Part shown: positions 19,091-28,700 of the stretch, piece by piece
How the letters are laid out: each line of letters begins with the position of its first letter
Position numbering within the stretch: position 1 is the first letter of the stretch
Assembly: GCF_001598455.1 (NCBI RefSeq)
Contig: NZ_BCYZ01000011.1
Span: 1 to 64,000, forward strand
Direction: 5' to 3'
Length of the DNA stretch: 64,000 nt
Source: Sphingomonas pruni NBRC 15498
GTDB taxonomy: Bacteria; Pseudomonadota; Alphaproteobacteria; Sphingomonadales; Sphingomonadaceae
The notes under the pieces: generated by a model
Database searches by the model: none
Told to the model about the DNA's origin: nothing
Seen by the model: only the letters and a program-made list of their open reading frames with translations
Made by a program: the position numbers and the translations under genes

Positions 19091-20143
19091 TCAGGCGGCG
19101 GCTTGCAGCGCCTCGGGCGGCAATTCGAACTCGACCGGGCGCAGATAGAGACTGACGCGCGGCGGCGCGGTCGCGTCGGTGCGCAGGCTGACGATCGAGA
19201 ACCGCCCCGGCCAATGCTCGTCCTCCGGTGTGAACGCCCCCATCCAGCGTTCGAGCGCGGCCAGCCCGCGCGGTCGTTCGGCCAGCCCCATGGTGAGCAG
19301 GCTGAGGAAGCTGGGCGGTACGTCGGGGATCGCCGAGAGCAGCACGTAGATCTCGAAATCGGGGCCGTTGGGCCCTTCGCCGAACGCCAGCAGGGCGCCA
19401 TGCGCTGGCAACTCGAAACGGCCGCCCAGCACCAGCCCGAGCATCTGCATGATACCCGGCAAACGATGCCCGATACCGAGCACGTCCATCACCGGCTGCA
19501 GGTCGGCGAGCCGCAACGGCTCGGTGCAGGCGAAGGTCAGCCGTTGTCCGCCCATGTCGCGCTGCGCCGCCATCGTCGTGAACAGCGGCTTCAATCCCGG
19601 CACCAATTGCAGAGCGGCCTGGACGATGCGGCCGAGGTTGATCGGCATGTCGTCGATCATCCCGCGCCCGTCGGGCAGCTCGTAATAGACTTTCGACGCA
19701 TAGAGCCCGTCGCGGTCGAAGCTCGACCCGAAGAATGCGCCGTAATCGAGCTTGCCGCCGGGCCGCGCGAAGCCGCGATACGGTTCGCTCGCCTGGTCGA
19801 ACCAGCGAAGGGCGTCGCGCCCCATGAAGCTGCCGACCAGTCGCCGCATCTCGCGCGTCGATTCGTCGCGCCGGTCGATCGACGATGCCTGGGGCGGCAA
19901 CGGTTCGATCGTGAAGCGCAGCTTGCCCGGCTGGGTCTCCGAGAAGCTCGGCTCGAAGGGCGCAGCCATCGGCAACAGCGCATTGTCGCGATAGCGCGGA
20001 TCGTCGGCCGGATAGGCAAAGGTCCGCATGAACAGGTCCCGCGACGGCGCGAACGGGTCGGCCGTGCCAAGCGCGCGGGCCGCGCTCTTGAGCCGGTGTT
20101 CGACCCGCTGCACCAGCGGCGCGTCTCGTGAAGGAAATGGCAT
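19091..20143 (-). CDS. Possible ABBA/DMATS-fold prenyltransferase-like protein
   Basis: A 350-residue protein, ATG at 20143 behind GAGGAA. No motif identifies it with certainty. The pattern KLRFTIEP early, ASKVYYELPD centrally and FSIVSLRTD...VSLYLRPVEFE at the end recalls the alternating strands of ABBA-fold aromatic or indole prenyltransferases. If right it could prenylate an aromatic residue or small molecule; it may equally be a non-catalytic relative. It lies between a family A and the long family B gene and has no signal peptide. Confidence 0.35.
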   Translation of the reverse strand: MPFPSRDAPLVQRVEHRLKSAARALGTADPFAPSRDLFMRTFAYPADDPRYRDNALLPMAAPFEPSFSETQPGKLRFTIEPLPPQASSIDRRDESTREMRRLVGSFMGRDALRWFDQASEPYRGFARPGGKLDYGAFFGSSFDRDGLYASKVYYELPDGRGMIDDMPINLGRIVQAALQLVPGLKPLFTTMAAQRDMGGQRLTFACTEPLRLADLQPVMDVLGIGHRLPGIMQMLGLVLGGRFELPAHGALLAFGEGPNGPDFEIYVLLSAIPDVPPSFLSLLTMGLAERPRGLAALERWMGAFTPEDEHWPGRFSIVSLRTDATAPPRVSLYLRPVEFELPPEALQAAA

Positions 20144-20185
20144 TGTCTGTTCCTCAAGCGTTCGAGGGTGGACGACCGCCCGGGG

Positions 20186-21982
20186 TCAATGCGGGCGGTG
20201 GCCATGGCCGTTGGCGTACGCGGGATAGGCCGGCATACCGCGCCCCAGCCCGACCCCGAGGTCGCCGATCCCGTCGAGCATGTCGCGGGCCATGGCGGGG
20301 ATCTGGATCGGCTTGGAGGTCATTTGCGGCGCCTCGCGCGGCTGCGACAATTCCTCGATCTGGCTGTCGGTGGTCGCGGTGTCGGCGAGCCACAATTCGC
20401 AGGCGTTGACGAGGTCGTAGTCGGTCGGATCGATCGTCGAGCGATGCGTCGCGGCGACATCCGGGTTGCGCACCTGATCGATGTCGATGATCGGCCCGGT
20501 AGCAGCATTGACCCGCACCACGTTGTTGGCGAGCCAAGCCGTGATGATCGTCCCGCACGTCGCCAGCGTCCGATAGCGCGAGCTGGTCTTGGCCCCGCCC
20601 AGTTCGTAGGTGGCGACCTGATCGACCACCTGCCACATGTCCTTCGCCCCGTACGAGCCGAGGATCTCTGGATCCTGGAGCAGTCCGATCATGAACTTGA
20701 CCTGCGACTGGATCTCGCGCGCGGCATAATGCGCCATGCCGTAACCATGGAGCGAGAGGTTGCCGGCGAGATCGCGGGCCGCCTTGCGCACCTGCTGATG
20801 GCTGATCGGGCTCGGCGTCGCCGAACGCAGCAATTGGTCGACCTCGCTCTGGCGGATGAACGACGACACGGACGAGACGAAGCGAATCCACAGATCGTTG
20901 AACTCGCGATTGACCATCCCGCCGGGATCGCCGCCCGGAATGCCGAGCGTGATCGCGGCAAAGTTCTTGCGCTCCTGTTCGGACATACGGTTGGGCGCCT
21001 CGCGCCAGTAGCGATAGAGCATCTTGCCGGCATTGCCCGGACCGATCGGCAGCATGCCGTGCTGGAATTGCTCGACGATGCGGTCGACGACCTGGAACAC
21101 CTTGAGCTCCTCGAACATCGCCGAGACGATCATCGGACCCATCACGCGGACATTCTCCGCGACGATGGTCTGATCGGCGAGATCCTCGAGGTCCGGCAGG
21201 TCGATGCCAAGGTCGGCGATGCTGTCCTCGCCGCCGATATTCTGGACCTGATCGAGCACTTCGTTGACGCGGCGGCGCAATTGCGGCTCGGTGACGGTAA
21301 CCTTGCGCTGGGCAAGCCCGCGCAGCACCGCGGCATATTCCTGGGTGCTGACCCCCGGTGCATCGCCGCCACGTCCGTCCGGATCGCCCTCGCGCGCCAG
21401 CAGCACCAGAACGCGGTCGGCAAGCTCGCCATAGCTCCGCGCCTCGCCCACCGCGGCGAAGAATTGCCGCGTGAATGCGTCCATCAGCGGATGGTTGACG
21501 TTGGGATAGATTGTCAGGCCGTTGCCCTTGCCACCCGCGGCGATGGTCATTCCCGTCCTGTTGGTGTGCTGCGGCACCAGCATGACCGGCGGCGGGGTCG
21601 CGCCGTCGAGCGCGAGGATACCCATGGTCAGCGCGACGATCGAGTAAGGCTGGTTCTCTTCCACATCGAACAGCAACTTGCCGCCATCGACTTCGGTACG
21701 CAGCTCGGGATTGATCAGCGATTGCGTGTTGAGCAGGGTGCGCGCGCCGACGAACAGCGGATCGCAGACCTCGTCCATCTTGCTGTTGTTGCGCTGGCTC
21801 TTGGCGATCTCGTCGAGGATCTTTTCCGACAGCTCTTTCTCGGCCTGTTCGGCGGTGCTGAGTGCGCGGCCCTTCTTCTCGATCGCGACGAGGCGTGCGA
21901 CCGTGTTGACGTGGCGATCGTGTGCGATCCGCTCGCGGTCGGCGAGGTCGCGGAACCGGGTTTCGGGATTGATCATGCTCAT
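20186..21982 (-). CDS. Family B protein, long form (unrecognised)
   Basis: A 598-residue cytoplasmic-type protein; ATG at 21982 with AAGGAGA nine bases before. The N-terminal third is helical and charged (RFRDLADRERIAHDRHVN; AEKELSEKILDEIAKSQRN), likely coiled coil. The middle has a predicted strand-rich region (IVALTMGILALDGATPPP). The C-terminal part (about 410-540) is homologous to the short family B protein. The end is Gly/His-rich. No catalytic motif is apparent. It sits directly after the protease gene, 55 bases downstream, the widest gap in the operon. Confidence 0.7.
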   Translation of the reverse strand: MSMINPETRFRDLADRERIAHDRHVNTVARLVAIEKKGRALSTAEQAEKELSEKILDEIAKSQRNNSKMDEVCDPLFVGARTLLNTQSLINPELRTEVDGGKLLFDVEENQPYSIVALTMGILALDGATPPPVMLVPQHTNRTGMTIAAGGKGNGLTIYPNVNHPLMDAFTRQFFAAVGEARSYGELADRVLVLLAREGDPDGRGGDAPGVSTQEYAAVLRGLAQRKVTVTEPQLRRRVNEVLDQVQNIGGEDSIADLGIDLPDLEDLADQTIVAENVRVMGPMIVSAMFEELKVFQVVDRIVEQFQHGMLPIGPGNAGKMLYRYWREAPNRMSEQERKNFAAITLGIPGGDPGGMVNREFNDLWIRFVSSVSSFIRQSEVDQLLRSATPSPISHQQVRKAARDLAGNLSLHGYGMAHYAAREIQSQVKFMIGLLQDPEILGSYGAKDMWQVVDQVATYELGGAKTSSRYRTLATCGTIITAWLANNVVRVNAATGPIIDIDQVRNPDVAATHRSTIDPTDYDLVNACELWLADTATTDSQIEELSQPREAPQMTSKPIQIPAMARDMLDGIGDLGVGLGRGMPAYPAYANGHGHRPH

Positions 21983-22037
21983 CTTGGTGTCTCCTTGAAT
22001 TCGTTCGAGATTGGCTGGTCAGCGTGGGGATGTCGGG

Positions 22038-23492
22038 TCAGCCGTCATCGGCGCCTCCATCGTCATCCCCGTCGGCCGGCTGGCCGAGCGCGCGGTCGAG
22101 ATCCTGGTCGAGTGCGGCGAGTGCCGCGGCGGCGTCGAGAATGCCGGCACCGCAGCCGCTGACGCCGCTCGCGGCAAAGGGCTGTGCGGTGCGCATCAGG
22201 ATGTCGCGCACCGTCTCGGCATCGATTGGACGCGCGCGGCGATGGCTACGCGCGACGAGCAGGGCGGCGGCGCCGGCCGCGAACGGTGCGGCGAAACTGG
22301 TGCCGGTGGCATATTGATATCCCTCGATCGCGGTGGTCAGCACATGTTCGCCGGGCGCACACAGGGCGACGTGCCCGCCGCGCGTCGAAAAGGCGGTCGG
22401 ACGCCGGTCCGACCCGACCGCGCCGACCGCGATCACATCGGGATAAGCGGCAGGCCAGTAGATCGTCTCGCGCCCGTTATTGCCGCTCGCGGCGATCAGG
22501 ATACAGCCGCGCGCAATGGCATAGGCCACGGTGTCGGCGTGCGGTTTCGGGCTGTGCGGCGCCAACGCGGAATCGTCGGTCCCGAAGCTCATGTTGATGA
22601 CCTTGGCGCCGAGATCGACCGCGAGCTTCATCGCCATGTCGAGATCGCTGATCGCGCCCAATCCGACCGCGTTGGTCTTGCCCGGCAGGCGCGCCGCGGC
22701 GAGCGCGCGCATCGGGATGATCCGGCACGCGCCACCCAAACCGCGCGGCATCCGCAGGCCCTCGCCGGCAATGATGCCGGCGCAGCCCATGCCATGGCCG
22801 ACGAAACGATCCTCCGGATTGCCGTCGCTGCGGCGGTGATCGCCGAGCAATTGCACGCCCGGCGCAACGTCCGCGCTTTCGAGCCGCACCGTGTCGAACC
22901 CGGCGCGGAACGTGTGGGGGAATTCGGGATGCTTCTCGACCCCGCTATCGACCAGTCCGACGACGACGCCGTCGTCGCCCGGCTCGATCGCATGAGCCTC
23001 GGCCAGGCGCACCATCTCGCGCGGCGCCCAGCCATCGTCAGTGTCCGGCGCGGCGAGCGCATGGGCAGCGTCGAACGGCGTCACCGCGACGTAATTGGGT
23101 GTGGCGCTTTCGACCGTCGGCAGTTGCCCGAGCGTCTCGCAGAGTTGGCCGACCGGCGTACCGGCGGGAACGCGCAGCATCAGCGTCCGCGCCATCCCGG
23201 TCTGCTGCTCGATCGCATCATAGCCGAGATGACCATGTCCGGCACCGTGCGCGCCCGCCGCGGAGAAGATCCGCGCGGCGCGGAACCCGCCAGTTCGTTC
23301 GCGGATGATGCGGTCGATCGCACCGCCGTCGATCGAGGTCGCGGCGGCGAGCGCCCCGCGCGCAATGTCGCGGACCGTGGGAACGTGCGCCGGCGCTTCG
23401 CCCAGCGCGAGCTTGAGCATCAGGCTGGTCGGCAGACTGTATTGCCGTTCGCCGGGCGATGCCCAGGGCGTGCCAAGTGCGCGGATCGTCAT
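22038..23492 (-). CDS. Subtilisin-like serine protease (S8), apparently cytoplasmic
   Basis: A 484-residue S8 peptidase. The triad is complete: Asp in GLVDSGVEKHP (about 180), His in GHGMGCAGII (about 232) and Ser in GTSFAAPFA (about 397), with the oxyanion Asn in ASGNNGRE. DSG and GHGMG differ slightly from the commoner DTG and GHGT. About 150 residues precede the catalytic domain and include an I9-like pro-region (TLMLRVPAGTPVGQLCETLG), but no signal peptide. The ATG at 23492 overlaps the previous stop (ATGA). It may process its operon partners or act on a target after release. Confidence 0.88.
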   Translation of the reverse strand: MTIRALGTPWASPGERQYSLPTSLMLKLALGEAPAHVPTVRDIARGALAAATSIDGGAIDRIIRERTGGFRAARIFSAAGAHGAGHGHLGYDAIEQQTGMARTLMLRVPAGTPVGQLCETLGQLPTVESATPNYVAVTPFDAAHALAAPDTDDGWAPREMVRLAEAHAIEPGDDGVVVGLVDSGVEKHPEFPHTFRAGFDTVRLESADVAPGVQLLGDHRRSDGNPEDRFVGHGMGCAGIIAGEGLRMPRGLGGACRIIPMRALAAARLPGKTNAVGLGAISDLDMAMKLAVDLGAKVINMSFGTDDSALAPHSPKPHADTVAYAIARGCILIAASGNNGRETIYWPAAYPDVIAVGAVGSDRRPTAFSTRGGHVALCAPGEHVLTTAIEGYQYATGTSFAAPFAAGAAALLVARSHRRARPIDAETVRDILMRTAQPFAASGVSGCGAGILDAAAALAALDQDLDRALGQPADGDDDGGADDG

Positions 23493-24331
23493 TGCCGCGT
23501 CTCCGTCACTTCGGGGATGGCGGCGATGCCGATCGGCGCCAGCACAGGCTCGGGCGCGGCGTCGGCCGTCCGGCGGACCGGGGCGAACGCGCTGAGGTCG
23601 AAACTCATGGCGGTCGACAGCGCCGGTTCGGGCGCGATCGCGAGTTCGCCGGCCCATTGGTCGTGGCCCGGCGCGAGCAGCAGTTCGTTCGACGCGGATT
23701 TCAGGATCGACACCGGTTTGTCGCCGATCCGGACGTGCGGGAACAGATTGCCGCGAACGAGGTTGCGCCCGGTGACCCGGATCATCGGCGGCGCTTCGGG
23801 GTCGGCACCGGCGGCCGGGCGCACCGGCTCGACACGCTGGACGAGAGGTTCGGACGAACGATCGAGCGCCTTGCGCAGCCGGTCGATCGACAGGTTGGTG
23901 ACGCGGCCGATCGTGTGGACCGAGCCCTTTTCCTCGGCGCGCTGGAGCTGTTTGACGGTCCGCACGCCTGCCCATTCGAGCCGCTTGCGTTCGTCGCTGG
24001 TCAGTTCGTCACCGAGCTCGTCGAGCGGCTGGTCATCGGGATCGTCCGACATCGCCACGGCATTCTCCTCGATCGCCGGGCGGGTGATCGCGGTGAACAC
24101 CAGGTGAAACATGCTGGTGTCGGTTTCCCCAGGGCCGGCGGGGCGAATGCGGATCTCGCTGTCGGTGAACTCGACATGCGCCCGCAGATCGAGATTGATA
24201 TCCTTGATCGCGAAGGTCAGCGGCAGGTTGAGATTGCGTGCCTTGATCGCCATCGCCGACTGGGCGTTGTCGAGCTGACTCTGCACGGCCTGGATGAAGT
24301 CTTCGAGCCGAAGCGTCGCGGTGCCGTTCAT
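23489..24331 (-). CDS. Trypco2-like N-terminal domain plus TIG-like region (hypothetical)
   Basis: A 280-residue protein. Residues 1-100 (LRLEDFIQAVQSQLDNAQSA ... LTFAIKDINLDLRAHVEF) resemble the trypsin-co-occurring domain 2 found next to peptidases in bacterial conflict systems. A short helix-hairpin-helix-like part follows (SDERKRLEWAGVRTVKQLQ), then a strand-rich IPT/TIG-like stretch near 180-205 (MIRVTGRNLVRGNLFPHVRI). It overlaps both neighbours by four bases and is translationally linked to the protease. The domain calls rest on pattern only. Confidence 0.6.
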   Translation of the reverse strand: MNGTATLRLEDFIQAVQSQLDNAQSAMAIKARNLNLPLTFAIKDINLDLRAHVEFTDSEIRIRPAGPGETDTSMFHLVFTAITRPAIEENAVAMSDDPDDQPLDELGDELTSDERKRLEWAGVRTVKQLQRAEEKGSVHTIGRVTNLSIDRLRKALDRSSEPLVQRVEPVRPAAGADPEAPPMIRVTGRNLVRGNLFPHVRIGDKPVSILKSASNELLLAPGHDQWAGELAIAPEPALSTAMSFDLSAFAPVRRTADAAPEPVLAPIGIAAIPEVTETRQ

Positions 24332-24585
24332 GCCGCACCTCCGTCGGCCGGAACCGCGTGCCAGGTCACCGCGAGCCGGGCAGGCTCGGGATCGAACGCG
24401 GTGCGCGTGACGAATAACGGCACGTCGCCGATCAACTCAGTGCCCTCGGCCGACCTCACCAGACGCACGTCGATCGGCAGTGTCATTTCGAGCGACCGCG
24501 CGCGGACGGCACCGCCGCCGCCCATCAAGTGCGCGGCATCGGCGAGATCGCCGAGCAATTCACCGAGGGGGCGGCGGCCGTTCAT
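24328..24585 (-). CDS. Small trypco2-like protein (hypothetical)
   Basis: An 85-residue protein overlapping both flanking genes by four bases (ATGA at each end), which argues strongly that it is real. It follows the same pattern as the first 90 residues of its neighbour: an N-terminal helix (GRRPLGELLGDLADAAHLMG), then strands (SLEMTLPIDVRLV; PARLAVTWHAV). It may be a free-standing version of that domain. No signal peptide. Function unknown. Confidence 0.6.
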   Translation of the reverse strand: MNGRRPLGELLGDLADAAHLMGGGGAVRARSLEMTLPIDVRLVRSAEGTELIGDVPLFVTRTAFDPEPARLAVTWHAVPADGGAA

Positions 24586-25700
24586 GCCGGCGCTCCGGCG
24601 GGCGCCGGCGTCGCGACGGGCGCGGGCGCCACGGCCGGTGCCGGTGCCGGCGGAGCGGGCAAGGCAGCGGCTGCCGGTGCCGACGCGGGAACCGGGGCAA
24701 CAGGCGCAGCGCCGGATCTCGGCGTCGCCTGGCGGCTGTGGCGCTCCAGCAATGTCCGCTGCGCGTCATCGACAAAGCGGTCGAGCGGCAGCGTTTCGGA
24801 TGCGAAGTTGATCTTCACGTCGCCGAACAATTCGGCCTTTAGCTCGCTGTCGGACTGCGCATTGACGCCGACCGTCGAGACCTTGGTGATCGCGCCCTCG
24901 CTGCCGCGCGCTCCCCAGGTGGTGCCGCCGGTGCCCGGGTCGTTCGAGGTGGCATATTGGACCGCGGCATTGTCGGTCGCAGCAGCGCGAAAGCGCAGCC
25001 GCGCGCCGATCGAGCCATCCTTGATGACGACGCGCTGCATGCCGAGCAGCACCATGGTCGACAAGGTCGACAGGCGTTGCTGCGCGACGCGCTCGCGCGC
25101 CTTGGGCAGGATGTTGTTCTCGAGCGTGTCGGCCGAGAATTCGTTGCCGTCCTCTCCGAAGTCGGCGAGCCAGCTCGGTTCGGATGTATCGCCGCTGCCG
25201 TCGTCGCCGCTGCCGCCGCTGGGCTTGGTGAGCGGCGCGAGCGTATAGTCGCCGCCATTTTGCACCAGGGTGACGTCGCGCGGATATTGCTCGACCAGCC
25301 AGGCACGCGCCTGCCCCTGGGTGACATTTTCCTGGGCGAATTGGTCGAGCGGCTTGGACACCGCGCTGACCAGGTCGGCAAAAGCCTCCATCTGCTTGAT
25401 CGAGCTGTCGACGATCGCGTCGAACGTGCCGTGCACAAGCGACGCGACGAAGGCCGGAAAATCGATCTCGTCGGACAAGGCGCCGGCGCGCCGCCCGAGC
25501 GCGTCGGTCGCCTTTTCCTTGGGCGCGGTCGATCCGTCGCTGGTCGTCGTGCCCGACGCCGGCAGCACGCCGTCGGTCGATCCGTCGCCGGCGGGCGCGT
25601 TCGGATCGGCGATCTCGCGCCCGAAGGCGTCGCGCGCCATCGCCATCGCGGGGGCGACGGTGCCGCGCGCCGGCGGCGGTGGAGGGATGAGGCGAGCCAT
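24582..25700 (-). CDS. Family A protein 1 (unrecognised)
   Basis: A 372-residue protein, the operon-proximal copy of family A. Blocks: FPAFVASLVHGTFDAIVDSS (about 79-100), QQRLSTLSTMVLLGMQRVVI (about 201-221) and NFASETLPLDRFVDDAQ (about 295-312). DNAA after the second block replaces the DT of copies 2 and 3. N and C termini are Pro/Ala-rich. No signal peptide or transmembrane segment. It begins 24 bases after the amidase-protease stop. Confidence 0.75.
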   Translation of the reverse strand: MARLIPPPPPARGTVAPAMAMARDAFGREIADPNAPAGDGSTDGVLPASGTTTSDGSTAPKEKATDALGRRAGALSDEIDFPAFVASLVHGTFDAIVDSSIKQMEAFADLVSAVSKPLDQFAQENVTQGQARAWLVEQYPRDVTLVQNGGDYTLAPLTKPSGGSGDDGSGDTSEPSWLADFGEDGNEFSADTLENNILPKARERVAQQRLSTLSTMVLLGMQRVVIKDGSIGARLRFRAAATDNAAVQYATSNDPGTGGTTWGARGSEGAITKVSTVGVNAQSDSELKAELFGDVKINFASETLPLDRFVDDAQRTLLERHSRQATPRSGAAPVAPVPASAPAAAALPAPPAPAPAVAPAPVATPAPAGAPA

Positions 25701-25723
25701 CGGCCGTTATCCGCGCGCCGGGC

Positions 25724-28700
25724 TCAAGCCGGCTGCAATTGCTGTTGCGGGACCGGCGCGGGGGCTGGCGTTGGCGCGGGTGCGGAGGACGCGACTGGTT
25801 CGGCTGGCGCGCGATCGGCACCATGCCGGGTCTGCTGGCGGCCATCGCCCGACAGCGTCACCTCGCTGACCGCGACCTGATCCTCCTCGCCCGAGCGGCT
25901 GAAGGTGGTTGTCACCCTCACCTTCAATCCGCCTCGTTCGGGCGTCGATCCGTTGCGGCAGATGTCGGCGCGCACCGTCGCGCTCCAGCCGTCAAGCACC
26001 TGGCCCTCGGTCGGGGTGATGGCGATATCGCCGACCGCGCCGTTCTGGAATTTCCAGTCGATCGCGACGCCAGCCTGGGTGCGTCCGCTCGGCCCCTCGA
26101 TATAGGGCCAGTCGTCAAGCACCACGCGTTCGCCTGGCATTGCCGGCGTGCCTGCCCCGCCCGCGAGCGCGTTGTCGGGCAGCACCATGCCGGCAAGCTG
26201 CGCGAGATCGTAATTGCGCCCGTTCTTGCTGCTGGCCTGGCGCGTCAGCGCGGTACCGACGCCGAGCCCGCATTCGCCCGCCGACGGATCGGCCAAGGCG
26301 TGGGTCCGGGCCGCCGCGCGGCGCGGCGGGGTCGCCGCCAGGGAAAAGGCATAGCCCGCTCCCGTCGCGCTGCCGCGGTTGATCGTGTGGCCGAACGTCC
26401 CGCCCGAATGAAGCAACTGGATCCGGTCGATATTGCCCGCCGCCTCGAACTCGGTGGTGAAGGCGTCATAGGTCATGATGTACTGGCTGCCGGTCTGGTG
26501 CGTGTCGGCATAATTGCCCGGCGCGCCCGGCGTGCCCACGACGCGGTCCCAGGGATCGGTGATGCGGACGTAATAGGCGCCGTCCTTGCGATACATGCCG
26601 GTGACGACGATCGCGTGGATGCCGGGGACGTCGGCGGTGACCCAGATCGGTCCGTTCGCCTCGAGTACGGCGCGGAATCCCTCTGGCGTGTAGCAGGCAT
26701 TGGGTTCGACCGTCAGGCCTATCGCATTGGCGAAGGCGCGCTTGTCGCCGGGCGCCAGGCCGCTGGTCAGCGAGCTGGTGAGGTTGTGGCATTGCGCGAT
26801 CAGCTCGGGCGAGACGCTCTGGCGGTCGCGCCAGCCGATCACCATCGCCGCGGCGGTCGCCCAGCAACTGTTGTCGGTCGGTTGCGGGATCGGATAGACC
26901 TCATCCCAATTGATCGACCAATCGTCGGCATCGAGCGCGCGGGCGCTGCCATAGCTTTGCGCGGCCGCGGGATCGGGCAGCGCGAAACCGAACGCACGCA
27001 GTCCGGCGCAGACGGTCCCGAAATTGGTCGGCAGCGCCCGGCTCGGGTCGGCGGCATAGGCATCGAGACCGGCCTTGCCCGCAGGCGTACCGCCTGGTGC
27101 CGCCTCGTTCGCCGCCATTAGCAGCGCGAGGTCCCGCGCATTGCTCGCGGTAGCGAGCTGGGCAAGCTGGGCCGAGACGCTCGCGCCGATCGCAGTCTCG
27201 TCGAGCGCACCGCTCTGATCGGCGGCGCTTTGCGGGAAGACGATGAAACTGACCGGGAAATTGTTGTTGAACCGGCTGCCGCGGCCGCTGCCGCCGAGAT
27301 TGGTACCGACCTTTTGCGAGCCTTCGCCCAGCGCCGAGCTTTGCGCTCCGCCCGAATCGACGAAGTAGAACGGGCTCTGCAACGCCTGATCGTGACGAAT
27401 GGCGAGGCCGAAATCGCCGAGCGCCATGCCCTGATCGCGAAGCTTGCCCGACAACGCGCCATAAGGGACGCGCGAGGCGTCGAAATAGCGCCGTTGCGCG
27501 TAAGCCGGTTGCGACGCATCGGCCGCGCGCGCGGTCTGCGAGACGTAATAGCCGGGCGACGGGTCGCCATTCTTCGCCTGCTGGATGACCGGATAGCGGC
27601 CCTTCTTCTCACGCTCGGGGCGTTGGTCGAGCAACGCGTTGCCGTTCGCCACCTGGGGATCGGACGGCGTCATCGCGACCACGCCGACCCAGCGGCCATC
27701 GTCGCTGACCGCGTTGGCGAGGTTATCGTCGCCGGTGTCGTCGGGGTGATAAGCGGTCGGCGAGCCATCGAAATCCACGTTGGGATGGCCGAAGAAGACG
27801 AACGCGACCGGTTGGTCGGGCGCGGTGTCCCACGCCACGGCGGTCAGCTTCACGCGCTTGTAGTCGACCGTGTGCCAAGGGCCGGGCACGTCGGCGAACA
27901 CCAGGGACGAACCCGCCATCGCATGCGACAGCTGAGCTTTGCGCCCGGACGCGCGCGCTGCCACCGGCCGCGCGCGCGTACCGAGCGACTGCGCCGCCGC
28001 GGCCGGAAGCGGCTGGATGGGAATCCAGCTGGTGCTGATATCCTGATCTGTCGGCGCCATCAGCGAGTCCGGCCCCTTGCCGTTCGCGACCGGGTCATAG
28101 GAATAGACCAACTGGCGGTTGATATACAGTTCGTGCGCCGGGAATCCGTCATGATCGCCGACGATCATCACCTCGGGGCCGTTGGCGCCTTGCTTGAGAT
28201 AGATGGCGATGTCGGAATCGATGTCCGGCGACGTGATCAGCGGCAAGGCCCCGGCCATCTCGATCGACACGACCGAACTCTGGCTGGTCATCGCCAGGAC
28301 GCTGCGACTGGTGGTCGATGCGCCCTGATAGATGCGCAGGTTCGAATCACTGACCGCCAGCCGGGCGCGGCGCGACGGTCCCGGGCCGCCGGCAACCTTG
28401 TCCATCCACCAATCGGGCTTGCCGTCGACATGGTAGGTGTAGGTCGAATCGTAAGCGGTCGATTCACCCCAGTGCCGATCGACCGTGCGCAGATTGCTGA
28501 TGCCGCTATCGGCGCCCAAGGTCAGCGTCGCGGTGATCTCGGCGCGGCTGGTGCCCTGGTCGTAGCTGAAGCCGCGATTGTCGCCGCCGAAATCCTCGCC
28601 GCCGATCAGGTGGCTGCCAAGGTCGTAGTCCGACATCGGCCCCTTGATCAGCGGCGACGGGATGAACGCGCGATATTTGATCTCGATCGTGCTGCCGCCG

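Noticed and set aside
19060-19401. Upstream extension of family A protein 2 to 19401
   Set aside because: It runs through the end of the real gene at 19091-20143 in another frame and lacks similarity; the ATG at 19059 has a ribosome-binding site.
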